The notes below the pieces were generated by a model. That model did no database searches. It was not told where the DNA came from and saw nothing but the letters and a program-made list of their open reading frames with translations. Below are positions 16,797 through 24,160 of a stretch of DNA of 33,799 nucleotides, piece after piece. Where the stretch lies: NCBI GenBank assembly GCA_017537245.1, contig JAFYLD010000009.1, positions 1-33,799 on the forward strand, read 5' to 3'. The stretch is from Clostridia bacterium. GTDB taxonomy: Bacteria; Bacillota; Clostridia; Oscillospirales; Acutalibacteraceae. The translations under genes and the position numbers were made by a program. How positions within the stretch are numbered: the first letter of the stretch is position 1; every line of letters begins with the position of its first letter.

Positions 16797-17010
16797 AATT
16801 ATAATGGTTATCGAAGGTGGAAATAGCTAATTTAGCTATTTCCACGCCAAATCAGAGATTTGGCAACAAGTTTTTTAAAAAACTTGACTATAACCATTAT
16901 CAATGATATTGTAAAACCACCAAATTTTTATAATTTGGTGGTTTTAGAGCCAATAAATTGGCTCTTTGTGGAAATATAAAATATTTCCACATCCAACAAT
17001 CATTATAATT
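16797..17010. repeat. Double cloverleaf-like block of six hairpins with terminal inverted repeats
   Basis: The ends AATTATAATG (16797-16806) and CATTATAATT (17001-17010) are perfect inverted repeats. Unit A: an 11-bp closing stem (16801-16811 with 16890-16900) encloses three hairpins, at 16817-16845 (12 bp or more), 16846-16864 (8 bp) and 16867-16886 (10-bp palindrome). Unit B: a bulged closing stem (16902-16912 with 16996-17004) encloses three more, at 16913-16945 (14 bp), 16946-16965 (9 bp) and 16967-16991 (11 bp). Almost every base is paired. It holds no ORF. It is either a MITE-like insertion or a structured RNA ahead of the NusG_II gene. Confidence 0.75.
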
Positions 17011-17038
17011 GTTTAAATAGACACAGGTGGTGAGTGCT

Positions 17039-17350
17039 TTGAAAAAGGGCGATTTTATAATAATCGCTATCGTGGTGATAGCCGTTGTTTTGTCGGCGCT
17101 TGCGTTTGTGTCTTTTGACGATGCGAGCCGCGTTATAATAAAACAAAACAACAAAATCGTCTATGACCAAAGCATTGACCAAAACGCCGCATTTAATACG
17201 GGCACAAATCTTGTTATTATTGAAGATGGCGCGGTATACGTTAAAGAGGCCACTTGTAAAAACGGGGACTGTGTAAAACTGGGCAAAATTACAAAAAAGG
17301 GTGAAAGCATTATATGTTTGCCAAACAAGGTAATCGTAGAAATAGAATAG
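17039..17350 (+). CDS. NusG_II-domain membrane-anchored protein
   Basis: This is a small protein of about 103 residues with one N-terminal membrane anchor (about residues 5-25) and an extracytoplasmic NusG domain II-like fold. The pattern DASRVIIKQNNKIVYDQSID, VIIEDGAVYVKEATCKNGDCVKLGKI and ICLPNKVIVEIE is typical of this family, with a Cys pair and a third Cys near the end. The function is unknown, but the family commonly sits next to Gx-transporter and ApbE/FMN-binding genes in Firmicutes. A TTG start at 17039 fits AGGTGG (17025-17030) best; a GTG at 17027 is possible. It overlaps the next gene by 37 bases, which implies tight coupling. Confidence 0.8.
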   Translation: MKKGDFIIIAIVVIAVVLSALAFVSFDDASRVIIKQNNKIVYDQSIDQNAAFNTGTNLVIIEDGAVYVKEATCKNGDCVKLGKITKKGESIICLPNKVIVEIE

Positions 17351-17844
17351 ACGTAAAACGCCTTGCGATATATGCCTTGCTTGTGTCGATTTGCCTTATT
17401 GTTGGCTACCTTGAAAATCTTTTGTCAATCGGTCTTTCTTGGGTAGTGCCTGGGGTAAAACTCGGTCTTTCTAACGCGGTGGTTTTGATTTTGGTTTGCC
17501 GTGGTGACTTTAAAGGCGCGTGGGCGGTAAACGTGGTAAGAATATGCTTGTCGGCGCTGCTTTTTGGCTCGCCAATATCATTTTTGTTATCAATTTCGGG
17601 CGGCGTTGTGTCAACTGCGGTAGCCTGCCTTTTAACCCGATTCAAAAGCGTTAGCGCAATAGGTGTTAGTATTGCTGCGGCGGTAACGCACAACGTTTTT
17701 CAACTTTTGGCGGCAAGCGTGGTAGTGGGGTTTGGCGTTATGGGTATATCGCCGTTACTAATCGCCTTGGGCGCGGTATGCGGCGCATTTTGCGGTGTGC
17801 TTGCACTGATTATTTTAAAGCAAGAAAAAATCTTCAAATTTTAA
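17314..17844 (+). CDS. Gx transporter family membrane protein
   Basis: This 176-residue membrane protein belongs to the family once called heptaprenyl diphosphate synthase component I and now Gx transporter, with about five to six membrane segments and an ECF S-component-like look (KRLAIYALLVSICLIVGYLE, VPGVKLGLSNAVVL). GGTGAAAG precedes the ATG, and the start lies inside the preceding NusG_II gene. With that gene and the divergent apbE it makes a set often associated with flavin-based extracytoplasmic electron transfer; the transported substrate is not established. asnB follows after 21 bases and may be cotranscribed. Confidence 0.83.
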   Translation: MFAKQGNRRNRIDVKRLAIYALLVSICLIVGYLENLLSIGLSWVVPGVKLGLSNAVVLILVCRGDFKGAWAVNVVRICLSALLFGSPISFLLSISGGVVSTAVACLLTRFKSVSAIGVSIAAAVTHNVFQLLAASVVVGFGVMGISPLLIALGAVCGAFCGVLALIILKQEKIFKF

Positions 17845-17865
17845 TTTTTTGAGAGGTTACACAAT

Positions 17866-19698
17866 ATGTGTGGTTTTGTAGGATTTACAAATTATATAAA
17901 CGATGACGGGCTAGTGCTAGGTAGTATGATGGACGCTATCGTTCATCGTGGCCCCGATGCCGAGGGCAAATACGTGGACGATGATATCGCCCTAGGTTTT
18001 CGCCGACTTAGTATAATCGACCTTGAGGGCGGCAATCAGCCAATGCTTAACGAGGACCAAAGCAAGATTTTGGTCTTTAACGGTGAGATTTATAACTACA
18101 AGCTTCTTCGCGAAGAGTTAATCGAAAACGGTCATACTTTTTCTACCAATGCCGATAGCGAGGTTGTGCTACACGGCTTTGAGCAGTGGGGCGCCGACGT
18201 TGTAAAGCGCCTTCGTGGTATGTTTGCGTTTGTGATTTTTAGCAAAGACGATCGTTCGATTTTTGGTGCTAGAGATATGTTTGGCATAAAGCCTTTTTAC
18301 TATACTATTAGCGAAAATAGTTTTATATTCGGTTCAGAGATTAAGGCGTTTTTGCCGCATCCCGAGTTCCAAAAAAAGCTTAACGAAGAAGCGCTTGCGC
18401 ATTATTTGTCTTTTCAGTATTCACCAACCGAAGAAACGTTTTTTAAAGACGTTTACAAGTTGCCGCCGGCCCATTATTTTGTGTTTAAAGATGGAAAAAT
18501 CGAAAAGACCCGTTACTTTAAGCCCGAGTTTAAGACGGTGCCCGGTGTGGTAGATTTTTATGCCGACGAAATAGACAAAACCCTTCGCGAGTCGGTCGAG
18601 GCTCACAAAATTGCCGACGTAGAGGTTGGTTCGTTTTTGTCAAGCGGCATAGATTCTAGCTATATTGCCGAGGCTGCCAAGGTTGACAAAACCTTTACAG
18701 TAGGCTTTGAAAGTAATGACGGCGACCGCTATAACGAAATCGGTTTTGCAAAGCAATTTGCCGATACAATAGGTGTGGAAAACATATCAAAGGTTATCAC
18801 TCCCGAAGAGTATTGGGCCACATTTCCAAAAATTCAGTATCAAATGGATGAGCCTTTGGCAGACCCTGCGTCTATTGCGCTTTACTTTGTAAGTAAATTG
18901 GCGAGCGAGCACGTAAAGGTTGTTATGTCGGGCGAGGGCGCTGACGAGTTGTTTGGCGGCTATCGTATTTATCAAGAGCCGTTGACATTGACTTTCTACG
19001 ATCGCTTGCCGTTTGGACTTCGCCGCTTTGTATCAAAAGTGTGCGAGTATTTGCCAAAAATATACGGTGTAAATTACCTTATTCGCCGCGGCAAAACCAT
19101 CGAGGAGCGTTATATAGGCAACGCAAATATCTTTTCTAAAAAAGAGCGTAATACGCTACTTAAAAGTGAAATCGCAAAGCAGACCTGCGCGCCAAAAATT
19201 TTGTGCGACGAGTTTTATGACGAGGTTGCAAGCAAAGATGACGTTACCAAAATGCAGTACCTTGATATAAATATGTGGCTTATGGGCGATATACTCCTAA
19301 AAGCCGATAAAACAAGCATGGCAAATTCGCTAGAATTGCGCGTTCCTTTCCTTGATAAAGAGGTTATGGCGCTAGCGACTACCTTGCCACTTGCGTGCCG
19401 AGTTAATACCACAAGCACAAAAATCGCATTGCGCCGCGCCGCAGAAAAAACCTTGCCACGCGTTACCGCACAAAAAGATAAACTAGGTTTTCCGGTTCCT
19501 ATTCGCGAGTGGTTGCGCGAGGAAGAGTATTATAACAAGGTAAAAGAGCAGTTTACAAGTGAAATTGCCGACAAGTATTTTAATACCGACAAACTTGTAA
19601 AAATGCTAGACGTACATAAAAAAGGAAAAACCGATTTAAGCCGAAAAATATGGACAGTATATACATTTTTGGTATGGTACGGCGAATATTTTAAATAA
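17866..19698 (+). CDS. asnB: Asparagine synthase (glutamine-hydrolysing)
   Basis: AsnB makes asparagine from aspartate, ATP and glutamine-derived ammonia. The N-terminal class II glutaminase begins MCGFVGF, so Cys2 becomes the nucleophile after Met removal, with IVHRGPDAEG and VFNGEIYNY following. The synthetase half has the pyrophosphate loop SSGIDSSYIAEAA (about residues 257-269), MSGEGADELFGGYRIY and VPFLDKEVM. Length 610 is normal. AGAGG lies before the ATG. It is downstream of the Gx-transporter gene without a clear promoter and ends at a terminator. Chemistry is clear, though AsnB-type enzymes can also amidate other carboxylates. Confidence 0.95.
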   Translation: MCGFVGFTNYINDDGLVLGSMMDAIVHRGPDAEGKYVDDDIALGFRRLSIIDLEGGNQPMLNEDQSKILVFNGEIYNYKLLREELIENGHTFSTNADSEVVLHGFEQWGADVVKRLRGMFAFVIFSKDDRSIFGARDMFGIKPFYYTISENSFIFGSEIKAFLPHPEFQKKLNEEALAHYLSFQYSPTEETFFKDVYKLPPAHYFVFKDGKIEKTRYFKPEFKTVPGVVDFYADEIDKTLRESVEAHKIADVEVGSFLSSGIDSSYIAEAAKVDKTFTVGFESNDGDRYNEIGFAKQFADTIGVENISKVITPEEYWATFPKIQYQMDEPLADPASIALYFVSKLASEHVKVVMSGEGADELFGGYRIYQEPLTLTFYDRLPFGLRRFVSKVCEYLPKIYGVNYLIRRGKTIEERYIGNANIFSKKERNTLLKSEIAKQTCAPKILCDEFYDEVASKDDVTKMQYLDINMWLMGDILLKADKTSMANSLELRVPFLDKEVMALATTLPLACRVNTTSTKIALRRAAEKTLPRVTAQKDKLGFPVPIREWLREEEYYNKVKEQFTSEIADKYFNTDKLVKMLDVHKKGKTDLSRKIWTVYTFLVWYGEYFK

Positions 19699-19712
19699 AC
19701 GAAACGTATAAT

Positions 19713-19749
19713 AACACCGTAGCAATATTTTGCCGCGGTGTTATTTTTA
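19713..19749 (+). terminator. Intrinsic terminator after asnB
   Basis: AACACCG pairs with CGGTGTT, with further pairing AGCA/TGCC-like inside, followed by ATTTTT. Confidence 0.7.
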
Positions 19750-19778
19750 AAAAAATTACAATAAAATCAAAAAAACAC

Positions 19779-19807
19779 TTGCAATTAAACCTGTAATGTA
19801 GTATAAT
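19779..19807 (+). promoter_or_regulatory. Promoter of the initiator tRNA gene
   Basis: TTGCAA (19779-19784) and a perfect TATAAT (19802-19807) are 17 bases apart, about 30 bases before the tRNA. Confidence 0.8.
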
Positions 19808-19836
19808 ATTTTAGCGCTCAAGAAAAGTGCATATAT

Positions 19837-19912
<76 letters not shown>

Positions 19913-19913
19913 A

Positions 19914-19956
19914 AAAATCCTCATTCACCATTTGGTGAGTGAGGATTTTTCTTTTT
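19914..19956 (+). terminator. tRNA terminator, hairpin CCTCATTCACCA/TGGTGAGTGAGG
   Basis: A perfect 12-bp stem (19919-19944), extended by AAAAT/ATTTT, is followed by TTTTTCTTTTT. The same 26 bases recur at 22340-22365. Confidence 0.85.
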
Positions 19957-20150
19957 GATTGTGGTGATAGATTTTGTGCTACGCTCTATGGGTTATGAGA
20001 CCGAAGGGCGAATAACTCGAAGGGTGAGGTGGTAGTGAATGACAGTACGGTGTACTGTCAGAGCCACCGAGCTGACCGCAGTATTTTCTCCGCAGAGAAA
20101 ATACAAGACCGTTGGTTCAAAATTCACAAAACTCTCTCGGTCGGTTTTTT
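19957..20150 (+). other. Structured non-coding stretch with tRNA-like fragments
   Basis: No ORF is supported. Stems include TGACAGTAC/GTACTGTCA (20040-20060), which sits within GGTGG/CCACC, and TATTTTCTC/GAGAAAATA (20081-20102). A final GACCG/CGGTC pair is followed by GGTTTTTT (20107-20150). GGGTTATGAG (19990-19999) is the exact complement of the neighbouring tRNA anticodon segment, and CGTTGGTTCAA (near 20110) repeats its T arm. It may be an ncRNA or a repeat carrying tRNA pieces. Confidence 0.45.
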
Positions 20151-20151
20151 G

Positions 20152-20180
20152 TTGAAAAGATAAAAATATCATGTTATAAT
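20152..20180 (+). promoter_or_regulatory. Promoter of the lipoprotein gene
   Basis: TTGAAA (20152-20157) and TATAAT (20175-20180) are 17 bases apart, with TGT giving an extended -10. Confidence 0.8.
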
Positions 20181-20244
20181 ATGATAAAAGCAAGAGGGAT
20201 ATATTTTATACGTGCTTCTAATTTTTGAAAAGGGGATTTGTAAA

Positions 20245-20880
20245 ATGAAAAAAGTTATATCACTAATTCTTGTAATGCTGCTAATGGTTACACTTGCTGC
20301 TTGTGACAATAAAACCCCTGTTGATAATGAGGAGAGTAGCGCAATTCAAATTGAAGATAGCGAAAATGACACTGTTATTGAAAAGGAGAACTTTCAATTT
20401 ACTCCAAAACAATTCGTGGAAAGATTAACAATTGTTGCCGAAGATTATGTAGGTAGTCTTTCTTACGAGATGGATTCTGACATGGGATTGTTGGTTGATT
20501 TGTTCTATGGTGAAAAACAAGCCTATTTGCAATTTTGTAGACGAGACACCTCGCTTCTTAAATTGGAAGAATGGGAATCCGACGAAGTGTGGTGTGTTAG
20601 TTTAATTTTTATAGGCGAAGCTGATTTAAACCTTCGACGTTGCTTCTTTATGGCATGTGATCCATCATTAGATATGGACGAAGCAGGCGAGGTGGATATA
20701 GTTTTAATTACCGCTTTCTTGAATGCTTCTAGTTTGGGAGAGACATTTGGCTATTATATGAATAATGATTTGCTTTATGAATACGGATATGTAGAAGCAG
20801 ACGATATGCACGTATTTGATATTTATGCTTCTGATTTTCGTAAAAACACCGAGCAAACGGTATCTAACGATAGTATATAA
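20245..20880 (+). CDS. Lipoprotein of unknown function, 211 aa
   Basis: The ATG at 20245 follows AAGGGG (20230-20235) and starts a clear lipoprotein signal, MKKVISLILVMLLMVTLAAC, with the lipidated Cys at residue 20. An upstream in-frame GTG is unlikely because it would bury this signal. After the Cys comes an acidic, Ser/Glu/Asp-rich linker (residues about 24-48), then a globular domain of about 150 residues with no motif I recognise. It is anchored on the outer face of the membrane. It is a single-gene unit with its own promoter and terminator. Confidence 0.75.
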   Translation: MKKVISLILVMLLMVTLAACDNKTPVDNEESSAIQIEDSENDTVIEKENFQFTPKQFVERLTIVAEDYVGSLSYEMDSDMGLLVDLFYGEKQAYLQFCRRDTSLLKLEEWESDEVWCVSLIFIGEADLNLRRCFFMACDPSLDMDEAGEVDIVLITAFLNASSLGETFGYYMNNDLLYEYGYVEADDMHVFDIYASDFRKNTEQTVSNDSI

Positions 20881-20907
20881 GATTGTTAGTGTAATAAGTA
20901 GTAGAAA

Positions 20908-20936
20908 GGACAGGGGTTAGTCCCCTGTCTTTTTGT
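20908..20936 (+). terminator. Terminator formed by a GACAGGGG/CCCCTGTC repeat
   Basis: GACAGGGG (20909-20916) pairs with CCCCTGTC (20922-20929), followed by TTTTTT. The stem is identical to the repeat at 584-615, so a dispersed repeat appears to serve as a terminator here. Confidence 0.75.
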
Positions 20937-20983
20937 CATACTGCACATTAAGATAAACTCGTGCGCTTGTGCTTCATTTTTTA

Positions 20984-21012
20984 TTGAAAAGATATTTAAT
21001 ATATGCTATACT
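20984..21012 (+). promoter_or_regulatory. Promoter of the epimerase gene
   Basis: TTGAAA (20984-20989) and TATACT (21007-21012) are 17 bases apart, with an extended -10 (TGC). Confidence 0.75.
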
Positions 21013-21046
21013 CAAATCATAAAATTACTTGCGAGGGCGGTAGGAA

Positions 21047-22120
21047 ATGAAGATTGTTGATATTCTTACAAAAAAGGTGAATTTTGAGCGCAAAAAGGTT
21101 TTTAAAATTGCTTTTGACACAAGTTCCGACTGTCAATGCCTTTACGTAAAAATACTTACCGACGAGGGGATTTACGGTCTTGGCGAGTCCACACCGTTTC
21201 CGCTGGTAACGAGCGAAACCATTGATGGTGCTATAGCCGCTATCAAGTTTATGAAGCCGTCGCTTGTGGGAGCCGATCCTACCGATATTGCCAAAATTCA
21301 CGAGATTATGGACAAGACAATTCTTAACAACACCGCGGCAAAGGCGGCGATAGATATTGCTTGTTATGATATCACGGGCAAAAAAGCGGGTTTGCCCGTT
21401 CACAAACTTATCGGCGCGCAGAGTGACCGAGTTCAAACCGATATGACGGTTGGTATTGACACGGTCGAAAACATGGTTGCCGATGCCGTAGAGCAGGTTA
21501 ATAATGGTTTTCGTATTATTAAGATTAAATGCGGCATAGAGCCAGAAAAAGATATCGAGGTGCTAAAGCAAATTCGCCAAGCGGTAGGAAGCGATATCGA
21601 CCTTAGAATCGACGCGAACCAAGGCTATGATAAGCCGACTGCACTTTACGTACTAAACGAAATTAGCAAGTATAACGTAACCGAGGCTGAACAGCCATTG
21701 CCGTATTGGGATCTTGAAGGGATGGCCGAGGTTAGTGCCTTGTCGCCCGTACCCGTTATGGCGGACGAAAGCGTACATACGCCAATACAAGCAGAAATTG
21801 CCTGCCGAAAGAACGCTTGCAAAATCGTTAATATAAAGCTTATGAAATGTGGCGGTATTTATCCAGCACTTCAAATTGCCGATATTGCCAAAAAGTATGG
21901 CAAGCACTGTATTGTAGGTTGTTTTTACGAATCAAAACTAGCGATTGCCGCTGCGGCAGCCGTTGTTCTTGCAAAAGATAATATCGAATCGGCCGACCTT
22001 GACTCTTTTTTCTGTTTCGCAAATCCAGAAGTTGGTGTTTGCGGCGGATTTGAGGTAGAGCGCGACGTATTGACACTCTCGGCAAAAAGCGGTTTTGGCT
22101 TTGATGATTATGAATTTTAA
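21047..22120 (+). CDS. Dipeptide epimerase (L-Ala-D/L-Glu epimerase type)
   Basis: This enolase-superfamily enzyme, muconate-lactonizing subgroup, probably epimerises dipeptides such as L-Ala-D-Glu released from peptidoglycan. Catalytic residues are in place: the KxK pair Lys159/Lys161 (IIKIKCG), metal ligands Asp189 (RIDANQGY), Glu215 (AEQPLP) and Asp240 (MADESV), and the opposing Lys264 (NIKLMKCGG). Length 357 is typical. The late SADLDSFF motif near residue 324 fits the dipeptide epimerase branch. It has its own promoter, and a small membrane-peptide gene follows after 36 bases. Superfamily is certain; exact dipeptide is not. Confidence 0.87.
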   Translation: MKIVDILTKKVNFERKKVFKIAFDTSSDCQCLYVKILTDEGIYGLGESTPFPLVTSETIDGAIAAIKFMKPSLVGADPTDIAKIHEIMDKTILNNTAAKAAIDIACYDITGKKAGLPVHKLIGAQSDRVQTDMTVGIDTVENMVADAVEQVNNGFRIIKIKCGIEPEKDIEVLKQIRQAVGSDIDLRIDANQGYDKPTALYVLNEISKYNVTEAEQPLPYWDLEGMAEVSALSPVPVMADESVHTPIQAEIACRKNACKIVNIKLMKCGGIYPALQIADIAKKYGKHCIVGCFYESKLAIAAAAAVVLAKDNIESADLDSFFCFANPEVGVCGGFEVERDVLTLSAKSGFGFDDYEF

Positions 22121-22156
22121 TAACTCGCGCAATAAGGTAAAAACAGGAGTGATTAT

Positions 22157-22312
22157 ATGAATAAAATGATGCTGGTATTTTGCATTATTTGGCTTGTATT
22201 TACTATTTTTTGGATTAAAGGCGCAAAAGATAAAAACGATAGATTTTATGCTATTGGTTCGCTTGTTGGCTGTCTTTTGGTGTTCGCGTGCGTACTTATT
22301 TCTGGCCTTTGA
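22157..22312 (+). CDS. Small membrane protein, 51 aa
   Basis: The ATG at 22157 follows AGGAG (22145-22149) at 7 bases. The peptide has two hydrophobic helices (about residues 4-20 and 33-50) around a charged turn (KGAKDKNDRF). It lies 36 bases after the dipeptide epimerase gene, with no promoter between, so it is probably cotranscribed. No family is recognised. The strong ribosome-binding site and two-helix design support it as real. Confidence 0.65.
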   Translation: MNKMMLVFCIIWLVFTIFWIKGAKDKNDRFYAIGSLVGCLLVFACVLISGL

Positions 22313-22334
22313 GTTGTTATAGTATCAAAAAATT

Positions 22335-22372
22335 AAAAGCCTCATTCACCATTTGGTGAGTGAGGCTTTTTG
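22335..22372. terminator. Bidirectional terminator, copy of the tRNA terminator hairpin
   Basis: The stem AAAAGCCTCATTCACCA/TGGTGAGTGAGGCTTTT lies between the convergent small-peptide and uridine kinase genes. Its central 26 bases (22340-22365) are identical to 19919-19944. Confidence 0.85.
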
Positions 22373-22376
22373 TTTG

Positions 22377-22991
22377 TTATAAATCTTTAAGTAACTGTTC
22401 AATCTGCGTTTTAACAAGTGCAAACGCTTGCTCGTTTTTGCCACCGTTTAAAATAATGTCGGCAAAAACCTTGGTTGGCTCAACGTAGGTGTTGTGCATT
22501 GGTTTTACGGTAGATAAATATTGATCGATAACTCCGTCAAGGTCGCGACCACGTTCTTGCATGTCACGTTTTGCGCGGCGCAAAATTCGTTCATCGGCAT
22601 CGGTTTCGACGTAGATTTTAAGATCCATACACTCTCTTAAAGCCTCGTCGTGAAAAATTAGAATACCGTCTATCAAAATAATTGGTCTAGGCTCTATTTT
22701 TGTGACCGACTGGCTTCGGGTATGCAGAGTGAAATCATACACGGGGCAAAGCGCGGCTTGTCCGTTTTTAAGCTGCTCTAGGTGTTGTACCATAAGGTCA
22801 AATTCAAGCGCTTCGGGCGCGTCGTAATTGAGTTTTGCGCGTTCCTCGAGAGACAGATCATCGTGAGGAATATAGTAATTATCGCAACTAACTAGCGAAA
22901 CTTGGGTTGGAAATGCCTCTTTTAGTCGGCTTGCAAAGGTTGATTTGCCCGAGCCGCTACCGCCCGCAATACCTATAACGTATGGTTTCAT
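22377..22991 (-). CDS. udk: Uridine kinase
   Basis: This kinase phosphorylates uridine and cytidine to UMP and CMP in pyrimidine salvage. The P-loop GGSGSGKST is at residues 10-18, followed by the family motif SCDNYYIPHDDLSLEER, NYDAPEALEFD, CPVYDFTLHTR and LIDGILIF. Length 204 is typical. AGGAG precedes the ATG, and the gene has its own promoter. It is convergent with the epimerase unit and physically near, but not in an operon with, the uracil permease-upp pair, which feeds the same UMP pool. Confidence 0.95.
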   Translation of the reverse strand: MKPYVIGIAGGSGSGKSTFASRLKEAFPTQVSLVSCDNYYIPHDDLSLEERAKLNYDAPEALEFDLMVQHLEQLKNGQAALCPVYDFTLHTRSQSVTKIEPRPIILIDGILIFHDEALRECMDLKIYVETDADERILRRAKRDMQERGRDLDGVIDQYLSTVKPMHNTYVEPTKVFADIILNGGKNEQAFALVKTQIEQLLKDL

Positions 22992-23022
22992 AGCACAAAC
23001 TCCTAATTTTTTCTTTAAGTAA

Positions 23023-23052
23023 AGTATATATTAGTAGGCGTGTATATGTCAA
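23023..23052 (-). promoter_or_regulatory. Promoter of udk
   Basis: On the minus strand TTGACA (complement of 23047-23052) and TATACT (complement of 23023-23028) are 18 bases apart. Confidence 0.7.
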
Positions 23053-23072
23053 GTAGGCAAGGAACGGAAAAA

Positions 23073-23103
23073 GTATCAAATTAAATCGTCGCCGCATAAA
23101 ATA
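23073..23103 (+). promoter_or_regulatory. Possible mother-cell sporulation promoter (sigma-E/K-like)
   Basis: CATAAAATA (23095-23103) matches the -10 pattern CATA-N3-TA used by sigma-E and sigma-K. GTATCAAA (23073-23080) lies 15 bases upstream, where a -35 would be. No sigma-A-type pair is evident in this interval. The evidence is pattern match only. Confidence 0.35.
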
Positions 23104-23149
23104 GTGTACCGAGGTATATAACTCGGTAATAAATCCTAGGAGGGAAATT

Positions 23150-24004
23150 ATGGCTATTTTTTCCAACCAAGCGACACTGACTTATAATGGGAATACAACC
23201 AATTCAAATATTGCCTATGGCGAAATTTTGGACGTGTTGGCAGTTACAAAAACAGCCGTGGAGGGCAGTTATACCCCAGGTGATACCGTAACCTACGTGG
23301 TAACGCTTCGTAATACCGGTGCTGCGGCGCTAACGGGACTTACCGTTACAGATAACCTTGGCGGTTATACTTTTGGCGGCACTACCGTATATCCGCTAAG
23401 TTACGTGGACGGCTCGGTGACAATGTTTACAAACGGCGTTCCGCAAGTTGCTCCGGCCACAGCAGGCGGTCCACCACTAGTAATGTCAGGCATTAGCGTG
23501 CCAGCGGGTGGCGACGTAGTGTTGGTTTATCAAGCGGTGGCTAATGCTTATGCTAATCCTGCGGTTGGCAGCACGATAGATAATACCGTTACAGTAACGG
23601 GTGATGGACTTAGCGCACCTATTACCACGAGTGAAGAAGTTGTGGTAAATACTGCGCCTAACCTTACCATTAGCAAGAGCATTACACCTTCGCAGGTGGT
23701 AGATAACGACAGAGTGACCTATACCTTTGTAATTCAAAACTCGGGTAATCAGGCAGTAATAGCGACCGATAACGCTACCGTTACCGATACGTTTGACCCA
23801 ATTTTGACCGCGCTTACAGTTACATTTGACGGCGCTACATGGACCGAGGGTACACAGTACACCTATGATGAAACAACAGGCGAGTTCCAGACAGTAGCCG
23901 GTCAAATTCTAGTTCCTGCGGCAACCTATACTCAAGACCCTGTAACCGGTGAATATACCGCAACCCCAGGTATTGCAACACTAGTAGTAACAGGAACAAT
24001 TTAA
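23150..24004 (+). CDS. DUF11-domain repeat protein without signal peptide
   Basis: This 284-residue, Thr- and Val-rich protein is built of DUF11-like beta-sandwich repeats. One runs from about residue 35 (TKTAVEGSYTPGDTVTYVVTLRNTG) and a second from about 172 (ISKSITPSQVVDNDRVTYTFVIQNSG). Such domains are usually structural or adhesive surface modules. There is no signal peptide, membrane helix or sorting motif, and it starts MAIFSNQATLTYNG, an N-terminus shared by many clostridial stand-alone members. AGGAGGG before the ATG is very strong. With a possible sigma-E/K promoter, a spore-surface role is conceivable but unproven. It is a single-gene unit with a terminator. Confidence 0.75.
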   Translation: MAIFSNQATLTYNGNTTNSNIAYGEILDVLAVTKTAVEGSYTPGDTVTYVVTLRNTGAAALTGLTVTDNLGGYTFGGTTVYPLSYVDGSVTMFTNGVPQVAPATAGGPPLVMSGISVPAGGDVVLVYQAVANAYANPAVGSTIDNTVTVTGDGLSAPITTSEEVVVNTAPNLTISKSITPSQVVDNDRVTYTFVIQNSGNQAVIATDNATVTDTFDPILTALTVTFDGATWTEGTQYTYDETTGEFQTVAGQILVPAATYTQDPVTGEYTATPGIATLVVTGTI

Positions 24005-24037
24005 GTTGGGTTTATAAAATCAAATCGTGTTAGTTAT

Positions 24038-24078
24038 AATCTCTTGACCGAAAACGAGCGGTCAAGAGATTGTTTTTT
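24038..24078 (+). terminator. Intrinsic terminator after the DUF11 gene
   Basis: A perfect 13-bp stem AATCTCTTGACCG/CGGTCAAGAGATT is followed by GTTTTTT. Confidence 0.9.
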
Positions 24079-24079
24079 A

Positions 24080-24114
24080 GTGTGCTATTTTTAGCGCATG
24101 GCATAGATTATAAT
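24080..24114 (+). promoter_or_regulatory. Hairpin-containing promoter of the NMNAT-PARG gene
   Basis: GTGTGC-TATTTTT-AGCGCAT forms a short imperfect hairpin, with TATAAT at 24109-24114. TATTTT (24086-24091) lies 17 bases before the -10. The same layout occurs at 25754-25788, before the downstream small gene. Confidence 0.45.
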
Positions 24115-24160
24115 AATTTTTGCCCTCGGGAAAGCAGGGCAGAAAGGTTGTGCTAAAGTT

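Noticed and set aside
16801-17010. CRISPR array in the hairpin-rich block
   Set aside because: There are no regularly spaced identical direct repeats; the repeats are inverted and each stem differs.
19957-20150. A second, degenerate tRNA gene
   Set aside because: No acceptor stem or complete cloverleaf can be built; only an anticodon-complementary segment and a T-arm-like string are present.
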